NCBI RefSeq assembly: GCF_028283705.1 | Contig: NZ_JAPWKD010000015.1 | Coordinates: 186,001-250,000 of the forward strand | DNA: 64,000 nt | DNA from: Pantoea sp. | Lineage (GTDB): Bacteria > Pseudomonadota > Gammaproteobacteria > Enterobacterales > Enterobacteriaceae | Direction of reading: 5' to 3' | Shown here: in pieces, positions 40,312 to 50,755 of the stretch | How the letters are laid out: each line of letters starts with the position of its first letter | Numbering within the stretch: position 1 is the stretch's first letter | Notes under the pieces: generated by a model | The model's input: the letters and a program-made list of their open reading frames with translations, nothing else | Databases searched by the model: none | What the model was told of the DNA's origin: nothing | Made by a program: the position numbers and the translations under genes

Positions 40312-41172
40312 ATGAAAAATATTCTCGCAATCCAGTCACATGTTGTTTATGGCCACGCCGGAAACAGTGCGGCCGAGTTTCCCATGCGTCGGATGGGGGC
40401 CAATGTCTGGCCGCTGAATACCGTGCAATTCTCCAACCACACCCAGTATGGGCACTGGACCGGTACCGTGATGCCTGCCACCCATCTGACCGATATTGTG
40501 CAGGGCATTGCGGCGATTGACCGTTTGAAGACCTGTGATGCGGTGCTGAGTGGTTATCTGGGTTCCGCCGAGCAGGGTGAGCAGATCCTGGAGATTGTGC
40601 GCCAGGTGAAAGCGGCTAATCCGAACGCCTGGTATTTTTGCGATCCGGTGATGGGTCATCCGGAGAAAGGCTGTATTGTTGCGCCCGGTGTGGCGGAGTT
40701 TCATTGCAAAATGGCGCTACCGGCCAGTGATATTGTCGCGCCCAATCTGCTGGAGCTGGAAATGCTCAGTGGTCAGAGCATTGCCAATGTCGAACAGGCG
40801 GTGGTTGCTGCCCGTGCCTTGATTGCCCAGGGGCCGAGAGTAGTGCTGGTTAAGCATCTGGCACGCGCCGGACGCCGCAGCGATCGTTTCGAGATGCTGC
40901 TGGTGACCGCTGATGAGTGCTGGCATATCGACCGTCCGCTGGTGGATTTTGGTGTGCGTCAGCCGGTCGGCGTCGGCGATTTGACCAGCGGCCTGTTGCT
41001 GGTGGATCTGCTGCATGGCAAGTCACTGCGTGATGCGCTGGAACACGTTACCGCAGCGGTGTATGAAGTGATGCTGAAAACCCATGAAATGGGCGAGTAC
41101 GAGTTACAACTGGTTGCCGCGCAGGATGCGATTGCACAACCGACACAGCACTTTGACGCCGTTAAAATCTAA
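40312..41172 (+). CDS. pdxY: pyridoxal kinase PdxY
   Basis: The 286-aa ribokinase-fold kinase starts at ATG 40312 ([21 protein letters not shown]), as in E. coli; 8 upstream codons fall in the terminator region. It phosphorylates pyridoxal with ATP. The C-terminal anion-hole motif [11 protein letters not shown] contains the catalytic Asp. Gene order pdxH-tyrS-pdxY-gstA is conserved with E. coli. Confidence 0.96.
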   Translation: MKNILAIQSHVVYGHAGNSAAEFPMRRMGANVWPLNTVQFSNHTQYGHWTGTVMPATHLTDIVQGIAAIDRLKTCDAVLSGYLGSAEQGEQILEIVRQVKAANPNAWYFCDPVMGHPEKGCIVAPGVAEFHCKMALPASDIVAPNLLELEMLSGQSIANVEQAVVAARALIAQGPRVVLVKHLARAGRRSDRFEMLLVTADECWHIDRPLVDFGVRQPVGVGDLTSGLLLVDLLHGKSLRDALEHVTAAVYEVMLKTHEMGEYELQLVAAQDAIAQPTQHFDAVKI

Positions 41173-41189
41173 AACACACGGATCAACTC

Positions 41190-41217
41190 GTAGCGGCGCG
41201 ATTTATCGCGCCGCTAC
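41190..41217. repeat. REP-like perfect palindrome after pdxY
   Basis: A 13-bp perfect stem, GTAGCGGCGCGAT, with TT loop and its complement, lies between the convergent pdxY and gstA. There is no U-tract. A closely related GGCGCGAT...ATCGCGCC element lies at 53998-54026, so this looks like a dispersed palindromic unit that also serves as an operon end. Confidence 0.65.
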
Positions 41218-41220
41218 ACA

Positions 41221-41826
41221 TCAAACCAGACCTTCCGCTTTCAATGCGGCCTGCACTGCCGGACGCTCTGCGACGCGTGCAAACCAGCTGTTCAGCGCGG
41301 GCAGATCGCTCAAATCCAGTTGTACCGCCTGCGCCCAACGCGTCACCACGAACAGATAGGCATCGGCGACGGTAAAACGCAGTCCCATCAGCCATTGTTT
41401 ATCCTGCAAGGCGTGATCGACGATTTCGAATTTTTTCTTCAGTTGCTCACGCACCAGCGTTTTGTATTCGGCAGGAGTATCTTTTCTGAACAGCGGGCTG
41501 AAGCCTTTATGCAGTTCGGTGCCGATAAAACTTAACCACTCCAGAGTGTGATAACGCGTCAGGCTGCCCGTCGGGGCCAGCAGATGGCGATCGGGTTTTT
41601 GTTCGGCCAGGTATTGCACAATCGCCGTGCCCTCAGTCAGCAGCGTGCCATCATCAAACAGCAAGGCGGGAACTTGTCCTTTCGGGTTTATCTGCCAGTA
41701 ATCTTCTCCTCGCTCGGTACGTTTCTGTTGCAGGTCGACATTGACCTGCGTGAAGTCCAGCCCGCATTCGCGCATCACAATGTGTGGCGAAAGCGAACAG
41801 GCACCGGGCTTACAATAGAGTTTCAT
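41221..41826 (-). CDS. gstA: glutathione S-transferase GstA
   Basis: The 201-aa enzyme starts at ATG 41826 ([16 protein letters not shown]), identical in plan to E. coli GstA (201 aa). It has an N-terminal thioredoxin-fold glutathione site with Cys10 of the beta class, and an all-helical C-terminal domain with the [10 protein letters not shown] motif. It conjugates glutathione to electrophiles. Confidence 0.95.
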   Translation of the reverse strand: MKLYCKPGACSLSPHIVMRECGLDFTQVNVDLQQKRTERGEDYWQINPKGQVPALLFDDGTLLTEGTAIVQYLAEQKPDRHLLAPTGSLTRYHTLEWLSFIGTELHKGFSPLFRKDTPAEYKTLVREQLKKKFEIVDHALQDKQWLMGLRFTVADAYLFVVTRWAQAVQLDLSDLPALNSWFARVAERPAVQAALKAEGLV

Positions 41827-41897
41827 CATGGCTTCTCCAGGTTTTGTTGTGATCGTAACAGCATAAATCGGCATAAAAGTTTTGCCAGTGATACCGA

Positions 41898-42809
41898 TCA
41901 GGATTCATCGCTGCGGCGATAATTATCTGCATTGAAACAGGCGAGTGTCGGCAGTTGCGCCAGCGCGAAATCCCAGAACTGGCGCACTTTAGGCGTCATG
42001 TTTTTCACCCGTTGCGTCACCAGTTGCACCGGCAAGGCAGCGGGTTCCCACTCGGGTAATAAATGGACCAGTGTGCCATGGCGCACATCGTCCAGCACCT
42101 GGTAGGAGAGCAAACGACCAATGCCCTGACCGTTACGCAACGCCAGCAGCTGGCTTTCGACTTCATTCACCCGCAGACGCGGTGTAATGCGCACGCGCAC
42201 ATCGCGGGCAAAGCGCCATTCCTTCGTCTGTCGCATCCCGGCGATCAGGGTGTGTTCGTTCAATGCAGAAGGGTGCAGCGGCGTGCCAGCGCGTTGCAGG
42301 TATTCCGGGCTGGCAATCAGCATACTCTGCACCTCACCGACACGGCGCGCCACCATCGAGGAATCCTGCAACTCACCGATACGCAGGGCGATATCCAGCG
42401 AGTTATCAATCAAATCCTGATAGCTGTCGCTTAACACCAGCTCCAGCTGAATTTCCGGATGCTGATCGAGAAAAGCGTTCACCAGCGGCATCACATGACG
42501 GCGGCCAAATTGAACCGGCGCGGTGACGCGCAGCAATCCCTGCAAGCCACTGTGGTGCGCACTGTCCATCGCTGCCTGATAGTTATCCAGTAGCTGGCGT
42601 GCCTGCTCAAACAACTGCCAGCCCGCTTCAGTAGGGGCCAGCTGGCGCGTAGTGCGCTCAATCAGCGTGGTGCCAAAGCGTTGCTCCAGCGCCGCCAGCG
42701 TGCGGGTAATCACCGGCGGGGAACGCTGTAAACGCCGTGCGGCGGCGGCCAGGCTGCCTTGCTGGATGACGGTTACGAACACTTCAAGCTCGTCAAATCT
42801 GTCCATCAT
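41898..42809 (-). CDS. LysR-family transcriptional regulator
   Basis: The 303-aa protein has an N-terminal winged helix ([20 protein letters not shown], then [17 protein letters not shown]) and a LysR substrate-binding domain. It is divergent from a second GST gene with an 88-nt gap, so that GST/oxidase-like pair is its likely target. It is absent from this place in E. coli. The ligand is unknown. Confidence 0.9.
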   Translation of the reverse strand: MMDRFDELEVFVTVIQQGSLAAAARRLQRSPPVITRTLAALEQRFGTTLIERTTRQLAPTEAGWQLFEQARQLLDNYQAAMDSAHHSGLQGLLRVTAPVQFGRRHVMPLVNAFLDQHPEIQLELVLSDSYQDLIDNSLDIALRIGELQDSSMVARRVGEVQSMLIASPEYLQRAGTPLHPSALNEHTLIAGMRQTKEWRFARDVRVRITPRLRVNEVESQLLALRNGQGIGRLLSYQVLDDVRHGTLVHLLPEWEPAALPVQLVTQRVKNMTPKVRQFWDFALAQLPTLACFNADNYRRSDES

Positions 42810-42897
42810 TCTTCCTGTTTCGGTAACAGTCTCTTGTTATAACACGATCTTCCTTACTTAAATCACAAGAGTAAGCTAAGCAAAACAGGAGACCACC

Positions 42898-43524
42898 ATG
42901 AAACTTTACAGCACCCCGTTATCCGGCCATGCCCATCGTGTCCGTCTGTTGCTCAACATGTTACAACTGGACTATCAATGCATCGAAGCCGCTGCCGCGC
43001 AGCGTCAGCAGGACGAATTTCGCCTGCTCAATCCGTGGCAGCAAATCCCGGTTCTGATCGATGGTGACGCGGTTGTCTATGACAGCAACGCCATTCTGGT
43101 GTACCTGGTGCGACGTTATGCCCCGGGCAGCCACTGGTTGCCCGAGGAGCCGCTGGCGGCTGCACAGGTGCAGTTGTGGTTAGGTAAAGCCGCAGGGGAA
43201 ATTCGTTACGGTGTGGGTTCGGCGCGGCTGATTAAACAATTTCAGACTCCGGAAGATTACGCCTCGGCCCGCAGTGTCGCCGCGCGTTTTCTGCCGCAAA
43301 TGGAACAACATCTGAGCCATGGGCGCTGGCTGGTGGGTGATCAGCCGACGATTGCTGATCTTTCCTGCTACGCTTACATCGCCTGTGCGCCCGAGGGAGG
43401 CATCTCCCTGCAACCCTGGCCCGCGATTCGCCAGTGGCTGGCTCAGGTCGAAGCTTTACCCGGCTTTGAGGCGTTGCCGTCACTGCCACTCCCTGCGGAC
43501 GAAGATCATGTTTCATCCCGGTGA
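42898..43524 (+). CDS. glutathione S-transferase family protein
   Basis: The 208-aa protein has an N-terminal thioredoxin-like domain (MKLYSTPLSGHAHRVRLLLNML, with IPVLIDGDAVVYDSNAILVYL as glutathione-contact region) and a helical C-terminal domain with QPTIADLSCYAYI. It differs from GstA and belongs to a separate GST subgroup. It is preceded by AGGAG. The next gene starts 17 nt before its stop, so translation is probably coupled. Confidence 0.9.
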   Translation: MKLYSTPLSGHAHRVRLLLNMLQLDYQCIEAAAAQRQQDEFRLLNPWQQIPVLIDGDAVVYDSNAILVYLVRRYAPGSHWLPEEPLAAAQVQLWLGKAAGEIRYGVGSARLIKQFQTPEDYASARSVAARFLPQMEQHLSHGRWLVGDQPTIADLSCYAYIACAPEGGISLQPWPAIRQWLAQVEALPGFEALPSLPLPADEDHVSSR

Positions 43525-44347
43525 ACAACAGGCACAGCAGCTGGCAGGTTTTCACCAGGTACGTGCTGCCATCTATGATCAGATGCCGCAGCAGCATCAG
43601 CTGTTTTATGCTCAGTTGCCTTATCTGTTGCTGGCGCAGCGTGACCAGCACGGCTGGCCGCTGGCCCATTTGCTGATGGCGGCACCGGGTTTTGTCCAGC
43701 CGCTGGATGAAAACCACCTGGCAATCCAGCGCAGTGCACTGCAACATGCGCCGCTGCTGTCATTACCGGAGGAGGGCGAGGCGCTGGCGATCCTTGGCAT
43801 CGATTTTGCCACCCGTCGTCGTAATCGCGCGAATGGCGAGGTGGCGGCACTGGGTCCGGATCATCTGGTGATGCGGGTGCTCGAGAGCTTTGGTAACTGC
43901 CCGCAATATATCCATCAGTATCCCTGGCAAGTGCCTATGGCGGGGAAGATTGCGGTGACGCCGATAACCCAATTGAGTGGGGAAGATCAGCGTGTGCTGG
44001 CACGCAGCCAGACCTTTTTTATCGCCAGCGGCGAACCGGGCGGCAGTATGGACATTTCCCATCGTGGTGGTCCGGCAGGCTTTTTGCGCTGGCACGCGAG
44101 CGGGCAGTTGTCATTTGATGATTTTCCCGGCAACCGTTATATGAACACGCTGGGCAATCTGTTGCTGGATGCGCGCTGTGCGCTGCTGATTCCCGACTGG
44201 CAGCAAGGCACCGCGCTGCATTTACAGGGTGAAATGACCATCGACTGGGAAGCAGAAGATGGGGAGGGGAAAGCCTTCCGTCGTTTATGGTTTACCCCAC
44301 ATCATATGGTGCGACTCGGAGCCGGTGCCTGCTGGATCAGGCCATAA
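43508..44347 (+). CDS. pyridoxamine-phosphate-oxidase-like FMN-binding protein
   Basis: The 279-aa protein starts at ATG 43508 inside the end of the GST gene (17-nt overlap); the upstream open frame is only the GST shadow. It resembles the FMN-binding split-barrel (pyridoxamine 5'-phosphate oxidase-related) proteins found next to GSTs. Features are the GEPGGSMDISHRGGPAGFL and GNRYMNTLGNLLLDAR segments in the C-terminal half. The substrate is unknown; a detoxification role with the GST is inference. Confidence 0.85.
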   Translation: MFHPGEQQAQQLAGFHQVRAAIYDQMPQQHQLFYAQLPYLLLAQRDQHGWPLAHLLMAAPGFVQPLDENHLAIQRSALQHAPLLSLPEEGEALAILGIDFATRRRNRANGEVAALGPDHLVMRVLESFGNCPQYIHQYPWQVPMAGKIAVTPITQLSGEDQRVLARSQTFFIASGEPGGSMDISHRGGPAGFLRWHASGQLSFDDFPGNRYMNTLGNLLLDARCALLIPDWQQGTALHLQGEMTIDWEAEDGEGKAFRRLWFTPHHMVRLGAGACWIRP

Positions 44348-44375
44348 AAAAGCCGTCACCCGAGGGATGACGGCT
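44345..44375 (-). terminator. dtpA terminator
   Basis: On the minus strand an AGCCGTCA...TGACGGCT hairpin is followed by TTTTTTATGG. On the plus strand the same stem may end the GST operon, with a later GTTTTT. Confidence 0.85.
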
Positions 44376-44404
44376 TAATCGTTTTTCCGGAGTTGACCGA
44401 CGGA

Positions 44405-45910
44405 TTATGAGTTCGCGTTAGCGCGCTGCAATTCCGTCTGGGCATCATCCTGAGTCATGCGATTCAGCAGCGGGGCTGTGATCAGCATCAGGATAGCAAT
44501 CACACCGGTGGCGATGCCGATCTGCTGGAACACATGGCTGTACACCGCCAGTGATGTGTGTGGATCGGTCACGTCATTCGGCACGGCCATCAGGTTAGCC
44601 ACTTTACCGGCGATCATCGCTGCGCCTGCGGTGGTCAGGAACCAGGAACCCATAATGAAGCCCATCAGACGCTGCGGCACCAGCTGTGCCACCATCGCCA
44701 GACCCAGGCCAGAAATCATCAGCTCACCGACACTCTGCAGCGCATAGCTGATGATCAGCCAGTTCACTGACACGATACCGGCATCGTTAGCGAATTTGGC
44801 ACCAAACGGCAGCACCAGGAAGGCGGCTGAACACAGCACCATACCAATGGCAAACTTGTGCGGCATTGGCAGTTTATCGCCCATCTTGTTGTACACCGCA
44901 GCCAGAATCGGGCTGGCAAGCATGATCCAGAATGGATTCAGTGCCTGGAACTGTTCCGGTTCGAAGGTAATGCCGAGAATGGCATGCTCAACGTTACGAA
45001 TCGCGAAGAAGTTCAGCGAGGTCGGCATCTGCATATACAGCACGAAGAACACAATGGCTTCGACCATCAGCAGGAAGGCGACGATCATTTTGCGGCGTGC
45101 CGCACCCTGCAAGGCAAAGGCTTCTTTGGCAAACACCAGCACGATACCAATGGCGATCGCGCCCAGCGCCATACGCGCAATGCTCTGATGATGCAGCAGC
45201 CAGGTTGCCAGTGCCACCAGTGCCACGACGCCAACCAGCGTCATCAGCAGTTTGTTAATTTGCAGCGGCGCGAAGTCCGGTTTTGAGCCGTAGCTTTTGA
45301 CCAGACGCTGACAGAACAGGAAGTTAAGCAGGGTGATCACCAGACCCACCACAGACAGGGAGAAAGCCGCACCCCAGCCGTATTTCGCTGCCAGCCATGG
45401 CGTCAGCATCATCGAGAACAGCGAACCGATGTTGATCGACATGTAAAACATGGTGAATGCGCCATCGATGCGCGGATCGTCTTTCTCGTAGCAGGTTGAC
45501 AGCAGCGAAGACGGGTTGGCTTTAAACAGGCCGCTACCTACCGCAATGGTCGCCATACCGACGTACACCATGGTGGTGTCATGACCAGAAAACGCGACAA
45601 ACGCGTAACCCAGCGCCAGTACCATCACGCCCAATACGATCACGCGTTTGGTACCCAGTACTTTATCACCCAGCCAGCCGCCAATCGCGACCAGGCCGTA
45701 AACCAGGGCGCTGAACGAGGTGAACAGGGTGATGGAGTCTGCTTCAGACATCCCCAGCTGTTTCACCAGGTAAACCGCCATAATGGCCTGCAGGCCGTAG
45801 TAACCAAAACGTTCCCACAGTTCGATCGAGAAGATCAGATAGAACGCTTTCGGTTGCTTGAACGCGTTGAGGCTGACTGCCTCATCAGTGTGTTTGTTTG
45901 CAGTTGACAC
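44405..45910 (-). CDS. dtpA: proton-dependent di/tripeptide transporter DtpA (TppB)
   Basis: The 501-aa POT/PTR-family transporter has about fourteen membrane segments. The proton-coupling ExxERFxYY motif is present as [13 protein letters not shown] near residue 30, and the PTR signature [13 protein letters not shown] lies near residue 155. It imports di- and tripeptides with H+. Synteny with gstA upstream and nth downstream in E. coli is broken here by the bet and accessory genes. Confidence 0.95.
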   Translation of the reverse strand: MSTANKHTDEAVSLNAFKQPKAFYLIFSIELWERFGYYGLQAIMAVYLVKQLGMSEADSITLFTSFSALVYGLVAIGGWLGDKVLGTKRVIVLGVMVLALGYAFVAFSGHDTTMVYVGMATIAVGSGLFKANPSSLLSTCYEKDDPRIDGAFTMFYMSINIGSLFSMMLTPWLAAKYGWGAAFSLSVVGLVITLLNFLFCQRLVKSYGSKPDFAPLQINKLLMTLVGVVALVALATWLLHHQSIARMALGAIAIGIVLVFAKEAFALQGAARRKMIVAFLLMVEAIVFFVLYMQMPTSLNFFAIRNVEHAILGITFEPEQFQALNPFWIMLASPILAAVYNKMGDKLPMPHKFAIGMVLCSAAFLVLPFGAKFANDAGIVSVNWLIISYALQSVGELMISGLGLAMVAQLVPQRLMGFIMGSWFLTTAGAAMIAGKVANLMAVPNDVTDPHTSLAVYSHVFQQIGIATGVIAILMLITAPLLNRMTQDDAQTELQRANANS

Positions 45911-46454
45911 GAGTACCTCAGTTTATACATAGCCTGTTTTTTGACAGGAATTAAGTCTGCGTCAGGCTGGGTAAATCCTGCGCAACATTGTTATTAGAAA
46001 GGAAAAACGGCGCCTAATTTGGCTGAATCAGACCAGCAGGGCAAGTACTTTTTACACGCTGAAATACCTGCTAAGGGTAGGGTTAAAGCAATAATAAAAA
46101 GTTGTTAATTAGTGTTAAATCCCGAGCAAAATCATTATATCAGGATAATCGGTTGGTTTGCAGATCCTGGGGATCATTTTCATGATATAAACTGCGATTA
46201 TTCCTATTTTTAGCACATATCACTGTTGTATAAAACATAAACAAAAAATTAGTCTGCATATGTATGATTATTGAGCACAATAGATTGATTATTGAGCGCA
46301 AAAAGCCACCTAAAGGAGCCAGAACGCTAATTTGTTGATCCTGCGCACAAAAATACCAATTAATTAAACACGAAAAAGAAGAAAACGTTTGCGGCGGTGA
46401 ATTAAAGCGCATAAAAAGTCGCCATGACGGCGACTTGCATACAGAACGACAGGA
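45911..46454. other. AT-rich dtpA upstream region with a 21-nt-period direct repeat
   Basis: This 544-nt gap carries the dtpA leader and promoter, then an AT-rich stretch (about 46040-46400). Two copies of GATTATTGAGC-[AG]-CAA lie at 46266-46280 and 46287-46301, two helical turns apart. The betT terminator occupies 46412-46438. An open frame at 46140-46412 has no support as a gene. Confidence 0.55.
46412..46438 (-). terminator. betT terminator
   Basis: On the minus strand AAGTCGCC-GTCAT-GGCGACTT is followed by TTTATG, 17 nt after the betT stop. Confidence 0.85.
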
Positions 46455-48470
46455 TCAACGGACTAAATGCAGATACTGCAAATGGCGCTCATAGTGATCG
46501 AGGATGTCATTGATAATCTGGTCTTCGCTGTAACCTACCAGGTCATACTCCTGGCTGCCTTCCCACAGATGCACCTCAGCACGGTAATAGCGGCTGGCGG
46601 CGTTATTGACATGCTTGCCTGCACGCATAAAGGTGGGGGTGGCATAGCCAATCATTTGCACGCCATAGTGGAATGGCGCTTCATCACCATGCGCCACGCG
46701 TATGCCCAGCGTGAAATCCTGCGGTGACAGATCGCTTTCCACTTCCAGCCCTTTTTCCTGCAAAACCGCCGAGACCTTACCCAGTGCCGGACGGACGGTA
46801 TCATCCATAAAGCGATACACGGTGTCGCGTGAGGGGTAGCTGATGGCACGGTTGAGACGGCGACGCCAGCTGCTGGTGTGGCCGGGGCGATAACGATCGT
46901 TAATCATCGGCGCGGCAATGGCGACGGAGCGGCTACGGTCACGCTGTTTTTCATGATGAAGCGCGCGATACATTGCCACCACATACAACACCAGCACCAG
47001 CGAAAACGGCAGGGCGCTTAGCACTACGGCGGTTTGCAGCGCGGTGTAATCACCGGCGAACAGCAGTGACAGGGTTAAGATGCAAACCGCAGCGGCCCAG
47101 AAAATACGCAGCCAGTTGGGGGCATCTTCCCCGCTGTTGTCGCCCATGCAGGAGAGGTTAGCCACCACCAGTGCGCCGGAATCGGCTGAGGTAACAAAGA
47201 AGATGAAACAGATGGCCACCGCCAGCACAATCACCGGTGTCGCCAGCGGGTAGGTCGCCAGCATGTGGTACACCGCCTGAGCGGGATCGCTGAGCGCCAC
47301 ATTACCGAGAGTTTTCATCCCCTGTTGGAACAGCAACAGCGCGCTGTTACCGAACACGGAGAGCCAGGCGAGGGTAAACCCCATCGGGATCAGCAATACG
47401 CCAATCACAAACTCACGCAGGGTGCGCCCACGCGAAATACGGGCGATAAACATGCCAACGAACGGTGACCAGGCAATCCACCACGCCCAGTAAAACACTG
47501 TCCAGCTGCCGAGCCAGTCATCTTTACTGCTGCCACTGTAGGCATAAAGATCAAAGGTTTTACGCGGCAGGCTGGTGAAGTAGTCACCAAAGTTTTGCAC
47601 CAGCGTATTCAGCAGATGCCCGGTGGGTCCGGCAAACAGCACAAAGCCAAACATCAGCAGTGCCAGCAGCATATTGGCTTCCGACAGACGACGAATACCT
47701 TTATCCACCCCGCTCACGGCGGAAAGTGTCGCCGCTCCCATTACGATGATGATCAACACCACCTGCATAGTGTGTGACTGGGCGATACCGGTCAGCCAGC
47801 TGATGCCAGAGTTAATCTGCATCACACCAATCCCAAGGCTGGTGGCGAGACCAAACAGGGTACCGACGATGCCGAAGATATCCACCGCATGACCAATCGG
47901 GCCATTGATGCGGTCACCGATCAGTGGATAAAACGCCGAACGCAATGCCAGCGGCAGATTGTGGCGATAGGCGAAATAAGCCAGCGCCATCGCCACCAGG
48001 GTGTAAATCCCCCAGCCATGCAGACCCCAGTGCATCATGGTCAGCACCATGCCATCACGCGCGGCATCGGCTGAACCGGCGACGCCCTGTGGTGGTTGCA
48101 GCAGGTGGTCAAGCGGCTCAGATGCGCCGAAAAAGAGCAACTCGGAACCGATGCCGGCGGAAAATAGCATCGCTGCCCAGGTGCCGTAGCTGAAGTCCGG
48201 TCGTGCGTGATCCGGCCCCAGCTTGATGTCGCCATAACGCGACAGGGCGATAAACAGCACAAAGCCAAGATAAAACGCCACGACCAGCATGTAATACCAG
48301 CCAAAGGTGGCAGAGGCCCAGCTCTGCGCCCGTCCCAGCGTGGCGCTGGCCTGCTCTGGAAACAGCAGCACCACCGATGAAAACAGCACGATAATCAGTG
48401 CGGCACCCCAGAATACCGCGTTATTGAGTCTGACCGGCTGATTGTCGAGCCGGTCCTGCATCCCCAGCAT
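46455..48470 (-). CDS. betT: high-affinity choline transporter BetT (BCCT family)
   Basis: The 671-aa protein has twelve membrane segments and the BCCT tryptophan-rich segment (WTVFYWAWWIAWSPFVGMFIARISRGRT in overlapping parts) near residue 330. A long cytosolic C-terminal domain of about 170 residues is present, as in E. coli BetT, where it tunes activity to osmolarity. It is a proton-driven choline importer. It is divergent from betIBA across a BetI-type operator. Confidence 0.95.
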   Translation of the reverse strand: MLGMQDRLDNQPVRLNNAVFWGAALIIVLFSSVVLLFPEQASATLGRAQSWASATFGWYYMLVVAFYLGFVLFIALSRYGDIKLGPDHARPDFSYGTWAAMLFSAGIGSELLFFGASEPLDHLLQPPQGVAGSADAARDGMVLTMMHWGLHGWGIYTLVAMALAYFAYRHNLPLALRSAFYPLIGDRINGPIGHAVDIFGIVGTLFGLATSLGIGVMQINSGISWLTGIAQSHTMQVVLIIIVMGAATLSAVSGVDKGIRRLSEANMLLALLMFGFVLFAGPTGHLLNTLVQNFGDYFTSLPRKTFDLYAYSGSSKDDWLGSWTVFYWAWWIAWSPFVGMFIARISRGRTLREFVIGVLLIPMGFTLAWLSVFGNSALLLFQQGMKTLGNVALSDPAQAVYHMLATYPLATPVIVLAVAICFIFFVTSADSGALVVANLSCMGDNSGEDAPNWLRIFWAAAVCILTLSLLFAGDYTALQTAVVLSALPFSLVLVLYVVAMYRALHHEKQRDRSRSVAIAAPMINDRYRPGHTSSWRRRLNRAISYPSRDTVYRFMDDTVRPALGKVSAVLQEKGLEVESDLSPQDFTLGIRVAHGDEAPFHYGVQMIGYATPTFMRAGKHVNNAASRYYRAEVHLWEGSQEYDLVGYSEDQIINDILDHYERHLQYLHLVR

Positions 48471-48550
48471 GTCTCTTCCTCAAAATTGCGATGAAGCTTC
48501 CATGCAAAAAATCCCTGTCAGTGACGCGGGTTTGTTACCCGGTTGTTAGA

Positions 48551-48598
48551 AAGTGTAGTTTTTATTGATTGAACGTTCAATATAAAAAGACTACACTT
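48551..48598. promoter_or_regulatory. BetI operator, 48-bp dyad between betT and betI
   Basis: ATTGAACGTTCAAT (48568-48581) is a perfect palindrome. It is the centre of a larger dyad whose outer arms AAGTGTAGT and ACTACACTT are also complementary. The position between betT and betI, where the choline-responsive repressor BetI acts in E. coli, makes it the obvious BetI site. Confidence 0.85.
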
Positions 48599-48622
48599 CT
48601 TCACATTCAATAGATAAAACCG

Positions 48623-49237
48623 ATGAACACCATGCCAAAAGTGGGAATGAAAGCCATTCGCCAGGCGCAATTGATTCAGGCGACCTTAACGGTAATTGAC
48701 CGGGTGGGGCTGGCAGATGCCAGCATCGCGGTGATTGCCAAAGAAGCCGGGGTATCGACCGGCATCGTCAGCCATTACTTTGGCGACAAAAACGGTCTGC
48801 TTGACGCCTGTATGCGCCAAATCCTTGCCGATCTTTATCTGGCGGTAGAACGGCAGCGACGGCTGGCGGCAGACACGCCAGAAGCGCAGATCCGCGCCAT
48901 CATCGATGGCAACTTCGATTTGTCGCAGGTGGAAGGGCCTGTGCTCACCACCTGGCTGGTGTTCTGGACCAACAGCCTGCATCACGACAATTTGCAACGT
49001 TTGCAGCGTATTAACGACAAACGACTGTGGTCGAATATTACCGCGCAGTTTGCCCGGGTGATGCCGCACGAGCAGGCGAGGGCCGCAGGAAGCAGCCTGG
49101 CGGCATTAATTGATGGACTGTGGCTACGCATGACGCTGGCACCGCAGCCGATGGAGCAGGGCCTGACACATGCCCGTCAGCTCTGTTATCAGAATCTTAC
49201 CCTGTGGCTGGCCGCCGCAGGGGCAACCCTATCCTGA
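48623..49237 (+). CDS. betI: choline-responsive repressor BetI (TetR family)
   Basis: The 204-aa protein has an N-terminal helix-turn-helix with VSTGIVSHYFGDKNGLLDACM, as in E. coli BetI, and a ligand-binding C-terminal domain with LAALIDGLWLR. The family start MPK-GM suggests that ATG 48632 may be the real start, three codons inside. It represses bet genes in the absence of choline. betB follows 9 nt later. Confidence 0.94.
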   Translation: MNTMPKVGMKAIRQAQLIQATLTVIDRVGLADASIAVIAKEAGVSTGIVSHYFGDKNGLLDACMRQILADLYLAVERQRRLAADTPEAQIRAIIDGNFDLSQVEGPVLTTWLVFWTNSLHHDNLQRLQRINDKRLWSNITAQFARVMPHEQARAAGSSLAALIDGLWLRMTLAPQPMEQGLTHARQLCYQNLTLWLAAAGATLS

Positions 49238-49246
49238 GGAGGACGC

Positions 49247-50713
49247 ATGGCTGATATCCCGCGCCGTGGCTTATATATCAATGGTCAGGAGTGCCCTGGT
49301 AACGGGCCGCTGTTTACCAGCATCAACCCGGCGAACGGCCGGGTGCTGGCGGAAATCACCGCGGCAAGTGGCGAGGATGTGGATCGTGCCGTCGCCACTG
49401 CGCGCGAGGGGCAGCGTATCTGGCGCGGTTACACCCCGGTGGAGCGCAGCCGGGTGCTGCTGAAAGCGGTGGCGTTACTGCGTGAGCGCAATCAGGTGCT
49501 GGCCGAGCTGGAAACCGCAGATACCGGCAAGCCAATCAGCGAAACGGCGGCGGTGGACATCGTCACCGGTGCCGACGTGCTCGAATATTATGCGGGCCTC
49601 GCCCCGGCGTTACAGGGCGAGCAGATCCCCCTGCGCGAAACCGCACTGGTCTACACCCGGCGCGAGCCGCTCGGCGTTTGTGCCGGTATTGGCGCATGGA
49701 ATTACCCGATTCAGATCGCGCTGTGGAAAAGCGCTCCGGCGTTGGCGGCGGGTAACGCGATGGTGTTTAAACCGAGCGAGGTCACGCCGCTCAGCGCGCT
49801 GGAACTGGCGAAAATCTACAGCGAAGCCGGGCTGCCGGATGGGGTGTTTAACGTGGTGCAGGGCGCGGGCGAAGTGGGCCAGGCGCTGAGTCAGCATCCG
49901 CGTATCGACAAAGTCTCCTTTACCGGGGAAGTGAATACCGGGAAGCGAGTGATGGCAGATGCCGCGCTGGCAAATCTGAAAGAAGTCACGATGGAGCTGG
50001 GGGGCAAATCTCCATTAATCGTGTTTGACGATGCCGACCTCGATCGTGCCGTGGATGGCGCGCTGATGGCGAATTTCTACAGCAGCGGCCAGGTATGCAC
50101 CAACGGCACCCGCGTGTTTGTGCAGCGCAGTTTGCAGGCCGCGTTTGAGCAGCGTCTGCTGGAGAAAATGCAGGGCATCCGCATGGGCGATCCCACGGAC
50201 GCTACAGTGAATTTTGGTCCGCTCGTGAGCGAGCAGCACTGTCGCAAGGTGGAAAGCTATCTGCGCTTAGGTAAAGAGCAGGGCGCTCGTTTGCTGACCG
50301 GGGGCCATCGCGTGGTTGATGGCCCGCTGGCGCGCGGCTGTTACATCGAACCGACGGTGTTCAGTGATTGTCGCGATGATATGCGCATCGTGCGGGAAGA
50401 AATCTTCGGCCCGGTAATGAGCATTCTTACTTTTGACGACGAAGATGAAGTGATTGCCCGCGCCAACCACACCGAGCTGGGGCTGGCCGCCGGGATTTTT
50501 ACCCGCGACCTGAACCGCGCCCATCGCGTGATTCATCAGCTGGAAGCGGGTATTTGCTGGATTAACAGCTGGGGGGAATCCCCTGCTCCGATGCCGGTTG
50601 GCGGGTATAAGCAATCGGGGCTCGGCCGTGAAAACGGCATTACCACGCTGCAACACTACACACGCACCAAATCGGTGTTGATTGAACTGGGTGACTACCC
50701 AAGCGCATTTTGA
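49247..50713 (+). CDS. betB: betaine aldehyde dehydrogenase BetB
   Basis: The 488-aa NAD(P)+-dependent aldehyde dehydrogenase oxidises betaine aldehyde to glycine betaine. The general base Glu is in [11 protein letters not shown], the nucleophile Cys in [13 protein letters not shown], and the cofactor site includes [19 protein letters not shown] precedes the start. It lies between betI and betA. Confidence 0.96.
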   Translation: MADIPRRGLYINGQECPGNGPLFTSINPANGRVLAEITAASGEDVDRAVATAREGQRIWRGYTPVERSRVLLKAVALLRERNQVLAELETADTGKPISETAAVDIVTGADVLEYYAGLAPALQGEQIPLRETALVYTRREPLGVCAGIGAWNYPIQIALWKSAPALAAGNAMVFKPSEVTPLSALELAKIYSEAGLPDGVFNVVQGAGEVGQALSQHPRIDKVSFTGEVNTGKRVMADAALANLKEVTMELGGKSPLIVFDDADLDRAVDGALMANFYSSGQVCTNGTRVFVQRSLQAAFEQRLLEKMQGIRMGDPTDATVNFGPLVSEQHCRKVESYLRLGKEQGARLLTGGHRVVDGPLARGCYIEPTVFSDCRDDMRIVREEIFGPVMSILTFDDEDEVIARANHTELGLAAGIFTRDLNRAHRVIHQLEAGICWINSWGESPAPMPVGGYKQSGLGRENGITTLQHYTRTKSVLIELGDYPSAF

Positions 50714-50755
50714 GTTGTGACCGGCGGTGCGCCGCCGGTGTTATCTGGAGGTTGA

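Noticed and set aside
46140..46412. 90-codon minus-strand open frame between betT and dtpA
   Set aside because: It begins inside the betT terminator, has AT-driven composition with no recognisable domain, and lacks a ribosome-binding site.
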